A stretch of 64,000 nucleotides of DNA from Promicromonospora sp. AC04 (GCF_003058225.1 NZ_QBUG01000001.1:930001-994000), one strand, 5' to 3'; counted from the first letter of the stretch, positions 1 to 8,073 are shown. Numbers and translations: made by a program. Notes: generated by a model not told the origin, from the letters alone.

Positions 1-359
1 TGACCCGCCCGCATCCAGACCGAGTCCGGAAGGTCGCCGCTCGGCCGCGCAGGCAGGTCAGACCGGGCGGCGTACCCGAGATAGCCGACCCACTCCACAT
101 CGTCCGGACCGCACGCCAGCTCCTGGTCCAGCACCGTGAAGATGTCGGTGCCGACCGCTTCGACGGCGTCGCCGACATGCCGGCGCACCAGTCCGTCGGA
201 TGCCGTGTACGACAGGGAGACGTCCTTGTCGGCCAGCCACCCGATATGGGAGGTGCGCCCCGACCAGTCCCGGCCGCCGGCTCCGTCGAGCCAGAAGCAA
301 CGAGCGTGCGTGGCGGCAACCTCGCGAAAGTACGCGATCGCGGCCTCGTCGTCGCACAC
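1..359 (-). CDS. pabB: Aminodeoxychorismate synthase component I (PabB/TrpE family), N-terminal part only
   Basis: Only the first ~119 residues lie in the window; the gene runs off the left edge. The protein has the N-terminal pattern of PabB/TrpE chorismate enzymes, including CFWLDGAGG near residue 21 and VGYLGYAAR followed by SVWMR near the end. The family uses chorismate and ammonia from the PabA subunit to make 4-amino-4-deoxychorismate (for PABA and folate) or anthranilate. The catalytic C-terminal half is outside the window, so PabB and TrpE cannot be told apart. The likely start is GTG at 359, two bases after the pabA stop, so the pair is probably translationally coupled. It is the last visible gene of a catabolic operon. 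Confidence 0.82.
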   Translation of the reverse strand, partial: MCDDEAAIAYFREVAATHARCFWLDGAGGRDWSGRTSHIGWLADKDVSLSYTASDGLVRRHVGDAVEAVGTDIFTVLDQELACGPDDVEWVGYLGYAARSDLPARPSGDLPDSVWMRAG

Positions 360-361
360 GG

Positions 362-922
362 CTATCTCAGCCCCAGGAAGTTGGCCATCAGCCGTGCACC
401 CTGCTCGGACAGCACCGACTCGGGATGAAACTGCACGCCCTCCAGCGCCAGGCGACGGTGCCGCACCCCCATGACGGTCCCGTCCTCGCTGCGCGCGGTG
501 ACCGACAGGCACGACGGGACCGCGACAGCAGCCAGCGAGTGGTAGCGGACCGCCCGGAACTCGGGCGGCAGACCGCGAAACACACCGGTGCCGTCGTGCC
601 GGATCGTGGCGACCTCCCCATGGGCCGGCCGCACCCTGCGCACCGTTCCGCCGTACGCCCTCACCAGGCCTTGCAGGCCGAGGCAGACGCCCAGCACCGG
701 CACCTGCGCGGAGCGGAGCAGGTCGCGGCCGATGCTGAAGTCGGCCGGGTCGTCCGGGGTGCCCGGGCCGGGCGAGAGCACGACGTGAGTTCGAGCCCGC
801 AGGTCGCTGGTCGTGGCCTCGTCGTGCTGGACGACGTCAGGAAGGGCACCCGTCACCTCGGCGACGAGGTGCGCCAGGTTCCACGTGTAGGAGTCGTGGT
901 GGTCGATCACGAGGACGTTCAC
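362..922 (-). CDS. pabA: Glutamine amidotransferase subunit PabA/TrpG
   Basis: This 186-residue class I glutamine amidotransferase has the whole family layout: DHHDSYTWNL at the N-terminus, the oxyanion motif SPGPGTPDD, the nucleophile cysteine in VLGVCLGLQG, and the His-Glu pair in VQFHPES. Such subunits hydrolyse glutamine and pass ammonia to PabB or TrpE. The start is GTG (complement of 920-922), ten bases after the aldehyde dehydrogenase stop, and pabB follows after two bases. Its place at the end of a dioxygenolytic-type operon is unusual. It may supply PABA for folate, which the O-demethylase-like protein encoded at 23442-24830 would need; that link is inference. Confidence 0.92.
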   Translation of the reverse strand: MNVLVIDHHDSYTWNLAHLVAEVTGALPDVVQHDEATTSDLRARTHVVLSPGPGTPDDPADFSIGRDLLRSAQVPVLGVCLGLQGLVRAYGGTVRRVRPAHGEVATIRHDGTGVFRGLPPEFRAVRYHSLAAVAVPSCLSVTARSEDGTVMGVRHRRLALEGVQFHPESVLSEQGARLMANFLGLR

Positions 923-932
923 CGGTGCTCAC

Positions 933-2414
933 TCATCGTGCACCCGCAAACGGGTCGGGCGTGAGCGTGTACTTCGTCTGGAGATACTCGTGGATGCCCT
1001 CCGGGCCGCCCTCGCGGCCCAGGCCGGACAGCTTCCAGCCGCCGAACGGGGCCGCGGCGTCGGAGACGACGCCAACGTTGAGGCCCATCATCCCGGTCTC
1101 GAGCCGCTCGATCATGCGCTGGCCGCGAGCCAGGTTCTCGGTGTAGACGTAGGAGACCAGCCCGTACTCCGTGTCGTTGGCAATGCGGACGGCCTCGTCC
1201 TCGTCGTCGAAGGGAAGGATCGCGAGGACCGGCCCGAAGATCTCCTCGCGCAGGATCGCGCTGCCGGGGCGCACACCGGACAGCACGGTCGCCGCGTAGA
1301 ACGAGCCCGGCCGGTCGATCGCGGCGCCCCCGACCAGCAGGGTCGCACCGTGGGCGACGGCATCGTCCACGAGCTCCGCGGTCTTGGCCACGGCGCGGTC
1401 GTCGATGAGCGGGCCGATCGTCACGCCGTCCTCGGTGCCACGGCCCGTGCGGAACGCCCGGACCCGCTCGGTGACGCGGCGGGCGAACTCCTCGGCGACG
1501 GAGCGGTGGACGATGAACCGGTTCGCGGCCGTGCAGGCCTGCCCGATGTTGCGGAACTTCGCGGCGACCGCCCCGTCGACGGCCTTGTCCAGGTCGGCGT
1601 CCTCGAACACGACGAACGGGGCGTTGCCGCCCAGCTCCATGGAGGTGCGCAGGACGCCGTCGGCGGACTGCTCCAGGAGCTTCTGGCCCACCGGCGTGGA
1701 GCCGGTGAACGACAGCTTGCGCAGGCGGGGGTCGCGCAGGATCGCCTCGGAGACCGGACCGGTGCGCGTGGTGGTGATGACGTTGACCACGCCGTCGGGC
1801 ACGCCCGCCTCCTGCAGGATCTGAGCCATCACGAGTGTCGTCAGCGGGGTGAGCGCCGCGGGCTTGAGCACGACGGTGCATCCGGCCGCAAGCGCCGGGG
1901 CGACCTTGCGGGTCGTCATGGCAAGGGGGAAGTTCCACGGGGTGATGAGGTAGCAGGGTCCGACGGGGTGGTGGGTGACGGTCATGCGGCCGGTACCCGC
2001 GGGGTTGGCGCCGTAGCGACCCTGGACATGAGCAGCCTCCTCGCTGAACCAGCGGAGGAACTCGCCGCCGTAGGCGACCTCGCCGCGAGCCTCGGCCAGC
2101 GGCTTGCCCATCTCGATGGTCATGAGGAGGGCGACCTCCTCCTTGCGCTCCTGGAGCAGGTCGAAGGCCCTGCGCAGGATCTCGGCGCGTTCGCGGGCGG
2201 GCGTCGACGCCCAGACGGGAGAGGCGTCGCTCGCGGCGTCCATGGCAGCGACCCCGTCTGCGACGGCGGCGTCGGCGACCTCCTTGACGACCTCGCCTGT
2301 CGCGGGGTCGTGCACGGCGAACCAGGTCTTGTCCTCGGCGGCCCGCCATCGGCCGCCGATGAGCAGGCCGTCCGGTACCTGTGCGAGGAGTCTCGCCTCG
2401 GGGTTGTCGTTCAT
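933..2414 (-). CDS. NAD(P)+-dependent aldehyde dehydrogenase (succinate/hydroxymuconic semialdehyde type)
   Basis: A 493-residue ALDH, normal for the family. The catalytic cysteine is C294 in GQACTAANR and the general base is E260 in MELGGNAP; PWNFP and the LSFTGST cofactor loop are also present. Overall it looks like succinate-semialdehyde dehydrogenases (GabD group), which share ancestry with 5-carboxymethyl-2-hydroxymuconate semialdehyde dehydrogenase (HpaE). The context (ring-cleavage dioxygenase, FAH enzyme, hydratase and aldolase in the same island) makes oxidation of a ring-cleavage semialdehyde, or of succinic semialdehyde released by the aldolase, the likely job. The ATG at 2414 overlaps the MFS stop as ATGA, so the two are translationally coupled. 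Confidence 0.9.
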   Translation of the reverse strand: MNDNPEARLLAQVPDGLLIGGRWRAAEDKTWFAVHDPATGEVVKEVADAAVADGVAAMDAASDASPVWASTPARERAEILRRAFDLLQERKEEVALLMTIEMGKPLAEARGEVAYGGEFLRWFSEEAAHVQGRYGANPAGTGRMTVTHHPVGPCYLITPWNFPLAMTTRKVAPALAAGCTVVLKPAALTPLTTLVMAQILQEAGVPDGVVNVITTTRTGPVSEAILRDPRLRKLSFTGSTPVGQKLLEQSADGVLRTSMELGGNAPFVVFEDADLDKAVDGAVAAKFRNIGQACTAANRFIVHRSVAEEFARRVTERVRAFRTGRGTEDGVTIGPLIDDRAVAKTAELVDDAVAHGATLLVGGAAIDRPGSFYAATVLSGVRPGSAILREEIFGPVLAILPFDDEDEAVRIANDTEYGLVSYVYTENLARGQRMIERLETGMMGLNVGVVSDAAAPFGGWKLSGLGREGGPEGIHEYLQTKYTLTPDPFAGAR

Positions 2415-3700
2415 CTGAGCCCTCCTGGGCCTTCGTCGGCGGCCCGCGGCAGCAGACTGGTGTGGATGGTTCTCCGGATCACGGCCCAGACGAGCAGGGC
2501 CGCCGCGGAGCTCGCGACGATCAGCACCCCGAGGTGGGTCGACGTCGGGCCGATGACACCGGTCAGGGGCGAGCCCACGACGCCGCCCAGGAACTGTGCC
2601 GAGCCCGTGAGGGCTGAGGCCGCGCCCGAGGCGACGAGGGTGGCCCGCCGCGCGCCCTGCCCAGGGTCCAGGCGTGCCGCTGGTCGGGAGCCGGAGAGGC
2701 GCTGCCCCCAGCTGTGCGCGGCGGGCAGGACGAGGCCGGCGCCGGCGGCGAAGCCCGTGGACGCGGCCCAGAGCACCGCGGCCGCCGCCCCCGCGAGGGC
2801 GGCGAAGAGCAGGACGACCCCGCTGACGGTGGCCAGGGCCAGGCCGAGGCCGAGCGGGGCCGACGGGTGATGATGCCGTGCGAAGCGGCGAAACATGAGA
2901 TTCCCGCAGAACATCGCCGCGGCGTTGGTGCCGAACACGAGCGCGAACACTGCTGGCGGATATCCGAGCTCGCGCTCGATCACGAACGAGGCGGTGGCGA
3001 TGTAGGCATAGAAGCCGACGGACAGCAGCGCGAGCGCGAGCGCGACGCCCAGCAGTTCCCTGTGGCGCAGCGCGGCTCTGAGCGTCGACAGGACGCCTCC
3101 GCCGCTGACGCGCTTCTCGGGTGCGAGGGACTCGCGCACCGTCGTCGCGAAGACGACGGCGATCAGCGCCCCGAGGAGGGCGAGTACGACGAAGTCGGCA
3201 CGCCAGCCCCACGCGGCAGCGATCGCGGCCCCCGCGACAGGAGCGAGCACCGGGGCCAGCGCGGTCACTGTCGAGAGCGTGCCGACCCGGGTGGCGACGG
3301 CGACGTCGTCGTGCGAGAGATCGCGCACCATGCTGCGGGCCACGACTATCCCGGCGGCGCCGCACAGCCCCGCCAGCCCCCGGGCCACGACGAGCAGGAC
3401 CGACGTGGTCGCCAGCGCGCTCGCCACGGAGGCAAGCGTCCATCCGGCGACGCCGGCGAGGATCACAGGCCGGCGGCCGACCCTGTCGCTGAGCGGGCCG
3501 AGCACGAGCTGGCCGATCCCGATGCCGAGCAGGCACGACGTGACGATCGCCTGAGTGAGCCAGTCGGCGCTGGCGAGCTCTGCCTGAATTGCGGGCAGGG
3601 ACGGGGTGTAGATGTCGATGGACAGCGGGGCCAGTGCTGTGAGGACGGCGAGCAGGGCCAGCAGGCGTCGGGACATCACCGGAACCGGGCTGTCCGTCAT
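2411..3700 (-). CDS. MFS transporter, Bcr/CflA type
   Basis: A 429-residue polytopic membrane protein with about 12 hydrophobic segments. The first helix contains the Bcr/CflA signature around SIDIYTPSLPAIQ, and the loop after helix 2 carries the MFS motif GPLSDRVGRRP. Members export drugs and other small molecules by proton antiport. The gene is coupled at both ends: its ATG overlaps the RidA stop and its stop overlaps the dehydrogenase start. That position suggests export of a toxic or excess pathway intermediate, or movement of the aromatic substrate. Substrate and direction cannot be read from sequence. Confidence 0.88.
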   Translation of the reverse strand: MTDSPVPVMSRRLLALLAVLTALAPLSIDIYTPSLPAIQAELASADWLTQAIVTSCLLGIGIGQLVLGPLSDRVGRRPVILAGVAGWTLASVASALATTSVLLVVARGLAGLCGAAGIVVARSMVRDLSHDDVAVATRVGTLSTVTALAPVLAPVAGAAIAAAWGWRADFVVLALLGALIAVVFATTVRESLAPEKRVSGGGVLSTLRAALRHRELLGVALALALLSVGFYAYIATASFVIERELGYPPAVFALVFGTNAAAMFCGNLMFRRFARHHHPSAPLGLGLALATVSGVVLLFAALAGAAAAVLWAASTGFAAGAGLVLPAAHSWGQRLSGSRPAARLDPGQGARRATLVASGAASALTGSAQFLGGVVGSPLTGVIGPTSTHLGVLIVASSAAALLVWAVIRRTIHTSLLPRAADEGPGGLR

Positions 3701-4092
3701 GTGTCCCCCGCGCTGCCCAGGACGGCGAGCAGGTCGCAGTGGACCAGCGCTCCGCCGTCGAGCTGCGCCGCGACGACCTGGCGGGCCGGGCGGGCGGACC
3801 GCTCGGGGAACATCGCCGTCCACTCCCGGTTGAGCGCGTCCCGGTCGCTCGGGTCGGCGAGCCGGAACGTCATCTTCAGGACGTCGTCCGAGGTGCCGCC
3901 CGCGGCCGCGAGCAGAGCGCGGACATGGTCGAACACGTGCGCGCACTGCTCGTCGATGCCTTCGCCCATCGCACCGGTGGCCGGGTCGCGGCCGGTGAGG
4001 ACACCCGTCGCCAGGAACGGGCCGATGCGGCGCGCGACCGGGATCGGGTTCGCGTGGCCGAACCCGGGCAGCTCGATGCTCTCCCGGTCCAT
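3697..4092 (-). CDS. RidA/YjgF-family protein (enamine/imine deaminase type)
   Basis: A 131-residue RidA-fold protein. The arginine that binds the substrate carboxylate in active RidA enzymes appears to be kept in RPARQVV. The following strand reads ALVHCDLLA where many RidA proteins have VEIEAIA, so it may not be a canonical imine deaminase. RidA-family members also include 2-aminomuconate deaminase of aminophenol and hydroxyanthranilate meta-cleavage routes, which suits this neighbourhood. The ATG at 4092 overlaps the stop of the FAH gene (ATGA). A TTG codon directly upstream could also be read as a start but is less likely. Confidence 0.86.
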   Translation of the reverse strand: MDRESIELPGFGHANPIPVARRIGPFLATGVLTGRDPATGAMGEGIDEQCAHVFDHVRALLAAAGGTSDDVLKMTFRLADPSDRDALNREWTAMFPERSARPARQVVAAQLDGGALVHCDLLAVLGSAGDT

Positions 4093-4958
4093 CAAGGCTC
4101 CGCGACGACGCGGTTCTCGATGGCGCCGAGCCCCTCGATCTCGGCCCGTACCACGTCACCGGGCTTGAGGAACCGGCCGGTGGGGGCACCGATCCCGGAC
4201 GGCGTTCCCGTGGCGATCACGTCACCCGGCATCAGGGTCATCACCTGGGTCAGGTAGGCGATCTGCTCGTAGACGTCGTAGATCATGTCGTCCGTGGTCC
4301 AGTCCTGGCGGACCTCGCCGTTGACGGTGAGCCGCATACGCAGGGCGTGGGGGTCCGCGACCTCGTCGGAGGTGGTCAGCCAGGGGCCGAGCGGGCCGTG
4401 GGTGTCGAACGACTTGCCGAGCGTGAAGGTGGGCGAGCGCTTCATCAGCCAGTCGCGCACCGACACGTCGTCGGCGACCAGGTACCCGGCGATCACGGAC
4501 CGGGCATCCTCGGCCGCGACGTGGCGGCACCGCGTCCCGATCACGACGGCCAGCTCGACCTCATAGTCGAGCTCGTCGGAGACGTCAGGCTTCACGACGT
4601 CGTCGTACGGACCGACGATGCAGGAGACCTGCTTGTTGAACCAGAGCTGGCTCGTGGGGATCGGGATGCCCGCCTGCCGGGCTTCCTCGGCATGCTCCCT
4701 GTAGTTCATGCCGATGCCGAGGTACTTCTGCGGGTCGTCGACCGGTGACTCGAGAACGACGTCGGCCACGGCGTACCGCGGCCCGTCCGCGGCGAGGATG
4801 GCCGCACGTAGGTCGTCGAGCCGCGGCAGGATCGCGCGCAACGACGTCCCGACGCCGGGTACGTCCGAGACGTCGGTGATCCTGAGCTGGTCCTCGTTGC
4901 CATCCACACGGCCGAGCCGCGCGGGGCCGTCACCGATGTGGAATCGTGCGATCTTCAT
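4092..4958 (-). CDS. Fumarylacetoacetate hydrolase-family protein (HpaG-like isomerase/decarboxylase or hydrolase)
   Basis: A 288-residue FAH-superfamily protein. The family blocks GMNYREHAEE, the metal-binding DYEVELAVVIG, GKSFDTHGPLGPWL and DVIATGTPSGIG occur in order. Members use a divalent metal held by acidic residues to cut or decarboxylate 2-oxo acids; HpaG, 4-oxalocrotonate decarboxylase-like and diketo-acid hydrolases all belong here. The hydratase (21850) and aldolase (22623) elsewhere in the island favour a decarboxylase/isomerase role in a hydroxymuconate lower pathway. The gene starts 3 bases after the SnoaL-like gene stop, within a tightly packed operon. Confidence 0.88.
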   Translation of the reverse strand: MKIARFHIGDGPARLGRVDGNEDQLRITDVSDVPGVGTSLRAILPRLDDLRAAILAADGPRYAVADVVLESPVDDPQKYLGIGMNYREHAEEARQAGIPIPTSQLWFNKQVSCIVGPYDDVVKPDVSDELDYEVELAVVIGTRCRHVAAEDARSVIAGYLVADDVSVRDWLMKRSPTFTLGKSFDTHGPLGPWLTTSDEVADPHALRMRLTVNGEVRQDWTTDDMIYDVYEQIAYLTQVMTLMPGDVIATGTPSGIGAPTGRFLKPGDVVRAEIEGLGAIENRVVAEP

Positions 4959-4961
4959 CGT

Positions 4962-5420
4962 CTACGCCTCTCCTTCGTCCGGGCCCGCGTGGTCCTGCTC
5001 GGAGGGCAGCGCGGGCCATTCGCGTTCCCCGTCGGGCGTCATCTGGAAGCTGATGAACCGCCAGGCGCCGTCCTCGCAGCGCCGCAGCACCTGCGTGGCC
5101 ACCCCGCCGAGCACCCGCTCGCCTCCGTCATGGGTGCGCAGCCGGTTGACCAGCCGCCCCGTGATGACGGCCACGTCCCCCACGAGCCGGATGGTCAGCT
5201 CGCCCCGGGTCATGTCGAGATAGGCCTGGTGCGTCGTGACGTGCTCCAGGAGCTGGGCCTTGGTGTGGACCAGCCCGGGCGCGTGGATGTGCACGAGCGA
5301 CTCGTCGTACAGGTCGTCGAGCGCGGGCAGGTCGCCCGCGATGAGCGCCTGGCGCCGGCGCTCCTCGACGGCCAGGATCTCGGCCCGGGTCGCGTCGTCC
5401 GCGACGAGGACGACGCTCAC
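4962..5420 (-). CDS. SnoaL/NTF2-fold small protein (DUF4440-type)
   Basis: A 152-residue protein with the pattern of the DUF4440/SnoaL branch of the NTF2 fold: an N-terminal helix (ATRAEILAVEERRRQAL), a DLYDESLVHIHAPG segment, and alternating strands ending in WRFISFQMTP. The start is GTG at 5420, overlapping the monooxygenase stop (GTGA). The fold is used by ketosteroid isomerase, small cyclases and dehydratases, and by proteins with no known chemistry. In this operon it could be the isomerase or tautomerase that the pathway otherwise seems to lack. That idea rests on fold and position only. Confidence 0.8.
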   Translation of the reverse strand: MSVVLVADDATRAEILAVEERRRQALIAGDLPALDDLYDESLVHIHAPGLVHTKAQLLEHVTTHQAYLDMTRGELTIRLVGDVAVITGRLVNRLRTHDGGERVLGGVATQVLRRCEDGAWRFISFQMTPDGEREWPALPSEQDHAGPDEGEA

Positions 5421-6706
5421 ACCAGCCCCCGGTAAGAGCCACCGTCGAGCTGCCACGTGCGGAACCCGGTGGCCTGACCCTGCTCCCATCCCGGGCGTTC
5501 CTGGCCCACGAGCTTGTGGTACTTGCTGAAGATCTCGTCGGCCTCGGTCAGCGGGAGCACGTTCTCGATGTCGTCGAAGCGCTGTCCGCCGGTGCGGTCC
5601 TCCACCATGCGGCGGACCACCTCGTAGCCCTCGCCGCGGTGCGCCATGACGATCCCGTTGACCGCCTGGAGCCGCTGCTCCTCGAAAGCCTTGAGCGCCT
5701 CGGGCACGTCGTCGATCGTGGCGAGCTTCTCGGCCAGCACGCCGCCGTCGACGATGGCCTGGCAGGCGCCGTTGCCGCCGCGCGGGTACATTGCGTGCGC
5801 CGCGTCGCCGATCAGGACCACGCGCCCGTCGGTCCAGGTGTCGAGCGGCTCGTGCCGGATGAGCGGGAACAGGTAGACCTCTCGGGCGTCGCGGAGCATC
5901 TGCTGCACGTCCAGGAAGTCCAGCTCGAACTGGTCGTAGTAGGACAGGATCTCCTCGACACCGCCGAGCTGGTTCCAGTCCTCGACGGTCTCGTCGCGCT
6001 CGGCCTCCACGACCCAGTTGACGAGCACCTTGCCGGTGCCCTCGAAGTCGTCGGCGATCGGGTAGACGATCATGCTGGAGATCTGCGGTGCGCCGATGTG
6101 CAGGATCGTGTGGCCGCCGCGGAACGGCTCCATGAGCGTCGTGCCCCGCCACATCGTGATGCCGGAGTAGACGGGCTCGGAGTGCTCAGGGTGCATCTGC
6201 TGGCGCACCACCGACTTGATGCCGTCGGCGGCGATCACGACGTCGGCGCGGACCTGCTCGCGACCGCCGTCCTCGTGCTCCAGATCGAGGAGGACCGACT
6301 CGTCCTCGTTGATGTAGCCGGTGCAGCGGACACCCTGGACCACGGCGTCCGCGCCGAGCCGGTCAAGGACCGTGCGGTAGAGCAGCATCTGCAGGTACCC
6401 GCGGTGTACGAACCGCTGCTCGTACAGGTACCCCATGTGCTTGCCGCACAGCTCGGCGTAGATCTCCTGGCCGTACTTGTTGTAGAAGATCGACTCCTCA
6501 GCGTCGACCGAGATCGCGCGAAACTCCTCGAGCAGGCCGAGCTCGTCGAGCTCCTTCGAACCGTAGACCTTGACGTCGATCCCCACTCCGAGCGGCTTGA
6601 GCTCCGGGACGGTCTCGTAGATCCGCGGGCGGAGGCCCTTCTGGTGCAGCCTCAGGGCTGCGGCAAGGCCGGCCGGCCCCGCGCCGATGATGGCGATGTC
6701 GAGCAT
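5417..6706 (-). CDS. FAD-dependent aromatic monooxygenase (PhzS / 3-hydroxybenzoate-hydroxylase-like)
   Basis: A 429-residue group A flavoprotein monooxygenase. The N-terminal dinucleotide-binding site is IIGAGPAGLAAAL (residues 5-17), and the second FAD-binding motif is GDAAHAMYPRGGNGACQA near residue 300. The stretch LKPLGVGIDV resembles the PhzS-like flavin-dependent oxidoreductases. Such enzymes take electrons from NAD(P)H and add one oxygen atom to an aromatic ring, often next to a carboxylate. The start is ATG at 6706; upstream in-frame codons to 6784 overlap the promoter and are unlikely to be translated. It is first in the leftward operon and would create the catechol needed for ring cleavage. 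Confidence 0.9.
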   Translation of the reverse strand: MLDIAIIGAGPAGLAAALRLHQKGLRPRIYETVPELKPLGVGIDVKVYGSKELDELGLLEEFRAISVDAEESIFYNKYGQEIYAELCGKHMGYLYEQRFVHRGYLQMLLYRTVLDRLGADAVVQGVRCTGYINEDESVLLDLEHEDGGREQVRADVVIAADGIKSVVRQQMHPEHSEPVYSGITMWRGTTLMEPFRGGHTILHIGAPQISSMIVYPIADDFEGTGKVLVNWVVEAERDETVEDWNQLGGVEEILSYYDQFELDFLDVQQMLRDAREVYLFPLIRHEPLDTWTDGRVVLIGDAAHAMYPRGGNGACQAIVDGGVLAEKLATIDDVPEALKAFEEQRLQAVNGIVMAHRGEGYEVVRRMVEDRTGGQRFDDIENVLPLTEADEIFSKYHKLVGQERPGWEQGQATGFRTWQLDGGSYRGLV

Positions 6707-6771
6707 GTTGTCCCTCGTCCTCCTCGGTGCGCGACCGTCGTCGGTCGCCTTCGACGCTGAAGCGTGGGTGG

Positions 6772-6801
6772 ATCGTAGGAGCATTTCCTACACGATTTCA
6801 A
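6772..6801 (-). promoter_or_regulatory. Sigma-70-type promoter of the monooxygenase operon with a palindrome in its spacer
   Basis: On the minus strand TTGAAA (complement of 6796-6801) is followed after 18 bases by TACGAT (complement of 6772-6777). A perfect inverted repeat GTAGGA-5-TCCTAC (6775-6791) lies between and over these elements, where a repressor would block RNA polymerase. The gene start is 65 bases downstream. The promoter call rests on sequence match only. Confidence 0.6.
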
Positions 6802-6951
6802 GTGCGAACTTGGAGGAGGATGAGGCGGCCGGACTGCATAATTGCAGATCAGACCACATATTGACCCGGCGGAGGCGAATGCTCACGGGCGATAAGCATG
6901 CGGGGACTTGATCGCCACCTGCGGATCTGCATATGATTTCCAACACGATTT
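6783..6951. promoter_or_regulatory. Divergent control region with a repeated 16-bp operator-like motif
   Basis: The 317-bp gap 6707-7023 is less GC-rich than its surroundings and holds no gene. The 16-mer ATTTCCTACACGATTT (6783-6798) recurs as ATTTCCAACACGATTT (6936-6951), one mismatch apart, one copy on each promoter. A related 14-mer lies in front of the GntR gene (complement of 14146-14159). A separate palindrome CTGCA-TAAT-TGCAG lies at 6834-6847. The GntR protein encoded at 13375-14058 is the natural candidate to bind the shared motif. Confidence 0.55.
6908..6937 (+). promoter_or_regulatory. Sigma-70-type promoter of the amidohydrolase/ABC importer operon
   Basis: TTGATC (6908-6913), an 18-bp spacer and TATGAT (6932-6937) match -35 and -10 elements closely. 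The second copy of the 16-bp motif begins inside the -10 element at 6936, so a bound protein would occlude it. The start codon is at 7024, leaving an 80-base leader with GGGAG as ribosome binding site. Confidence 0.6.
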
Positions 6952-7023
6952 GTCCCCCCGCATCGGTGCGGGAGCACGGCGAGGTGCTCAGGGAACGACC
7001 GCCAGACGGGAGCAGCGACCGAC

Positions 7024-8073
7024 ATGACCGTCGTCGACATCAACATCCACCACCTGCCCGAGGACCTCTTCACGAACGAGAAGATGCTCAACGGGTTCCT
7101 CAACAGCGCCCCGCGCGGCTTCGGCGAGATCGCACGGATCGGCACAGCCGACGACGGCAGAGCGCAGCTCGTCCTGGAGAAGCCGAAGGGCTTCCAGAAC
7201 CTCAACTACGTCGACGGTGACTACTCCGCCGAGGCGAAGCTCGCCGCGATGGACGACGCCGGCGTCGACTACGGCATCATGCGGGTGCCGGTCTGGCAGG
7301 AGTGGCTCGACCTGGAGACCTGCAAGGCCGTCAACGACAACGCGCATCAGATCGTCAAGGGTTCGGACGGACGGCTGTTCTCGACCGCGTGCGTGCCACC
7401 GTGGGGCGGCAAGGAGAACGTCGACGAGCTCAGGCGCTGCGTCGAGGAGCTCGGCGTCGTCGGCGTGCAGCTCGCCTGCCACTACGGCCAGATCTACCTC
7501 GACGACGAGGTGTTCAAGCCGTACTTGAAGGTGCTGAACGACCTGAACCTGCCGGTGATCGTGCACCACACGCCGCTGCCGGTGGAGTGGCGGTCGGTCG
7601 TCGACTACCAGAACCTGCGCCGGGAGTACGGCCGCATCATGGACCAGGGCATCGCGGTGGGGCGTGAGCTGTTCAGCGGCATGTTCGACGAGTTCCCGAA
7701 CCTGCGCTTCATCCACACGATGCTCGGCGGCAACTGGTTCGCCAGCACCGAGCTGCTGACACCGCACGCCTCCACCAAGAAGGAGTCGCTCACCCGGCTC
7801 GACCCGACCGGCGGGGAGAAGATCAAGGGCTACCTGGAGAACAACATCTTCTTCGACCTGACCCACCCGCACTCGTGGGGCAAGCACCAGGTCGAGGCCG
7901 CGCTCAAGATCAACGGCGCCGACCACTACCTGTTCGGGTCCTCCTTCCCGGTCTTCCGTGGCTGGATGAGCCAGGGCGTCGACTTCGTGAAGAACGACCT
8001 CGAGATCAGCGACGAGGACCGCGCTCTGGTGTTCTCCGGCAACGCTCAGCGTCTCTTCGACCTGCCGATCTGA
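7024..8073 (+). CDS. Amidohydrolase-2 family protein with an altered metal site (ACMSD/LigJ-like fold)
   Basis: A 349-residue protein of the family that includes aminocarboxymuconate-semialdehyde decarboxylase (ACMSD), 2,3-route PraH-type decarboxylases and the LigJ hydratase. The TIM-barrel landmarks are present: VVDINIHHLP at the N-terminus, VIVHHTPLP (H181, H182), FPNLRFIH (H231) and YLFGSSFPV. Two usual metal ligands differ: the HxH motif reads N7-I-H9, and the aspartate of the FGSDxP motif is S307. It may therefore bind metal differently or use other chemistry. It is first in the importer operon, divergent from the monooxygenase operon. Decarboxylation or hydration of a ring or ring-cleavage product is the best guess. 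Confidence 0.85.
   Translation: MTVVDINIHHLPEDLFTNEKMLNGFLNSAPRGFGEIARIGTADDGRAQLVLEKPKGFQNLNYVDGDYSAEAKLAAMDDAGVDYGIMRVPVWQEWLDLETCKAVNDNAHQIVKGSDGRLFSTACVPPWGGKENVDELRRCVEELGVVGVQLACHYGQIYLDDEVFKPYLKVLNDLNLPVIVHHTPLPVEWRSVVDYQNLRREYGRIMDQGIAVGRELFSGMFDEFPNLRFIHTMLGGNWFASTELLTPHASTKKESLTRLDPTGGEKIKGYLENNIFFDLTHPHSWGKHQVEAALKINGADHYLFGSSFPVFRGWMSQGVDFVKNDLEISDEDRALVFSGNAQRLFDLPI

Noticed and set aside
5516-6760. Plus-strand 414-codon open frame across the monooxygenase gene
   Set aside because: It is a shadow frame of a well-supported FAD monooxygenase gene on the minus strand, without recognisable domains.
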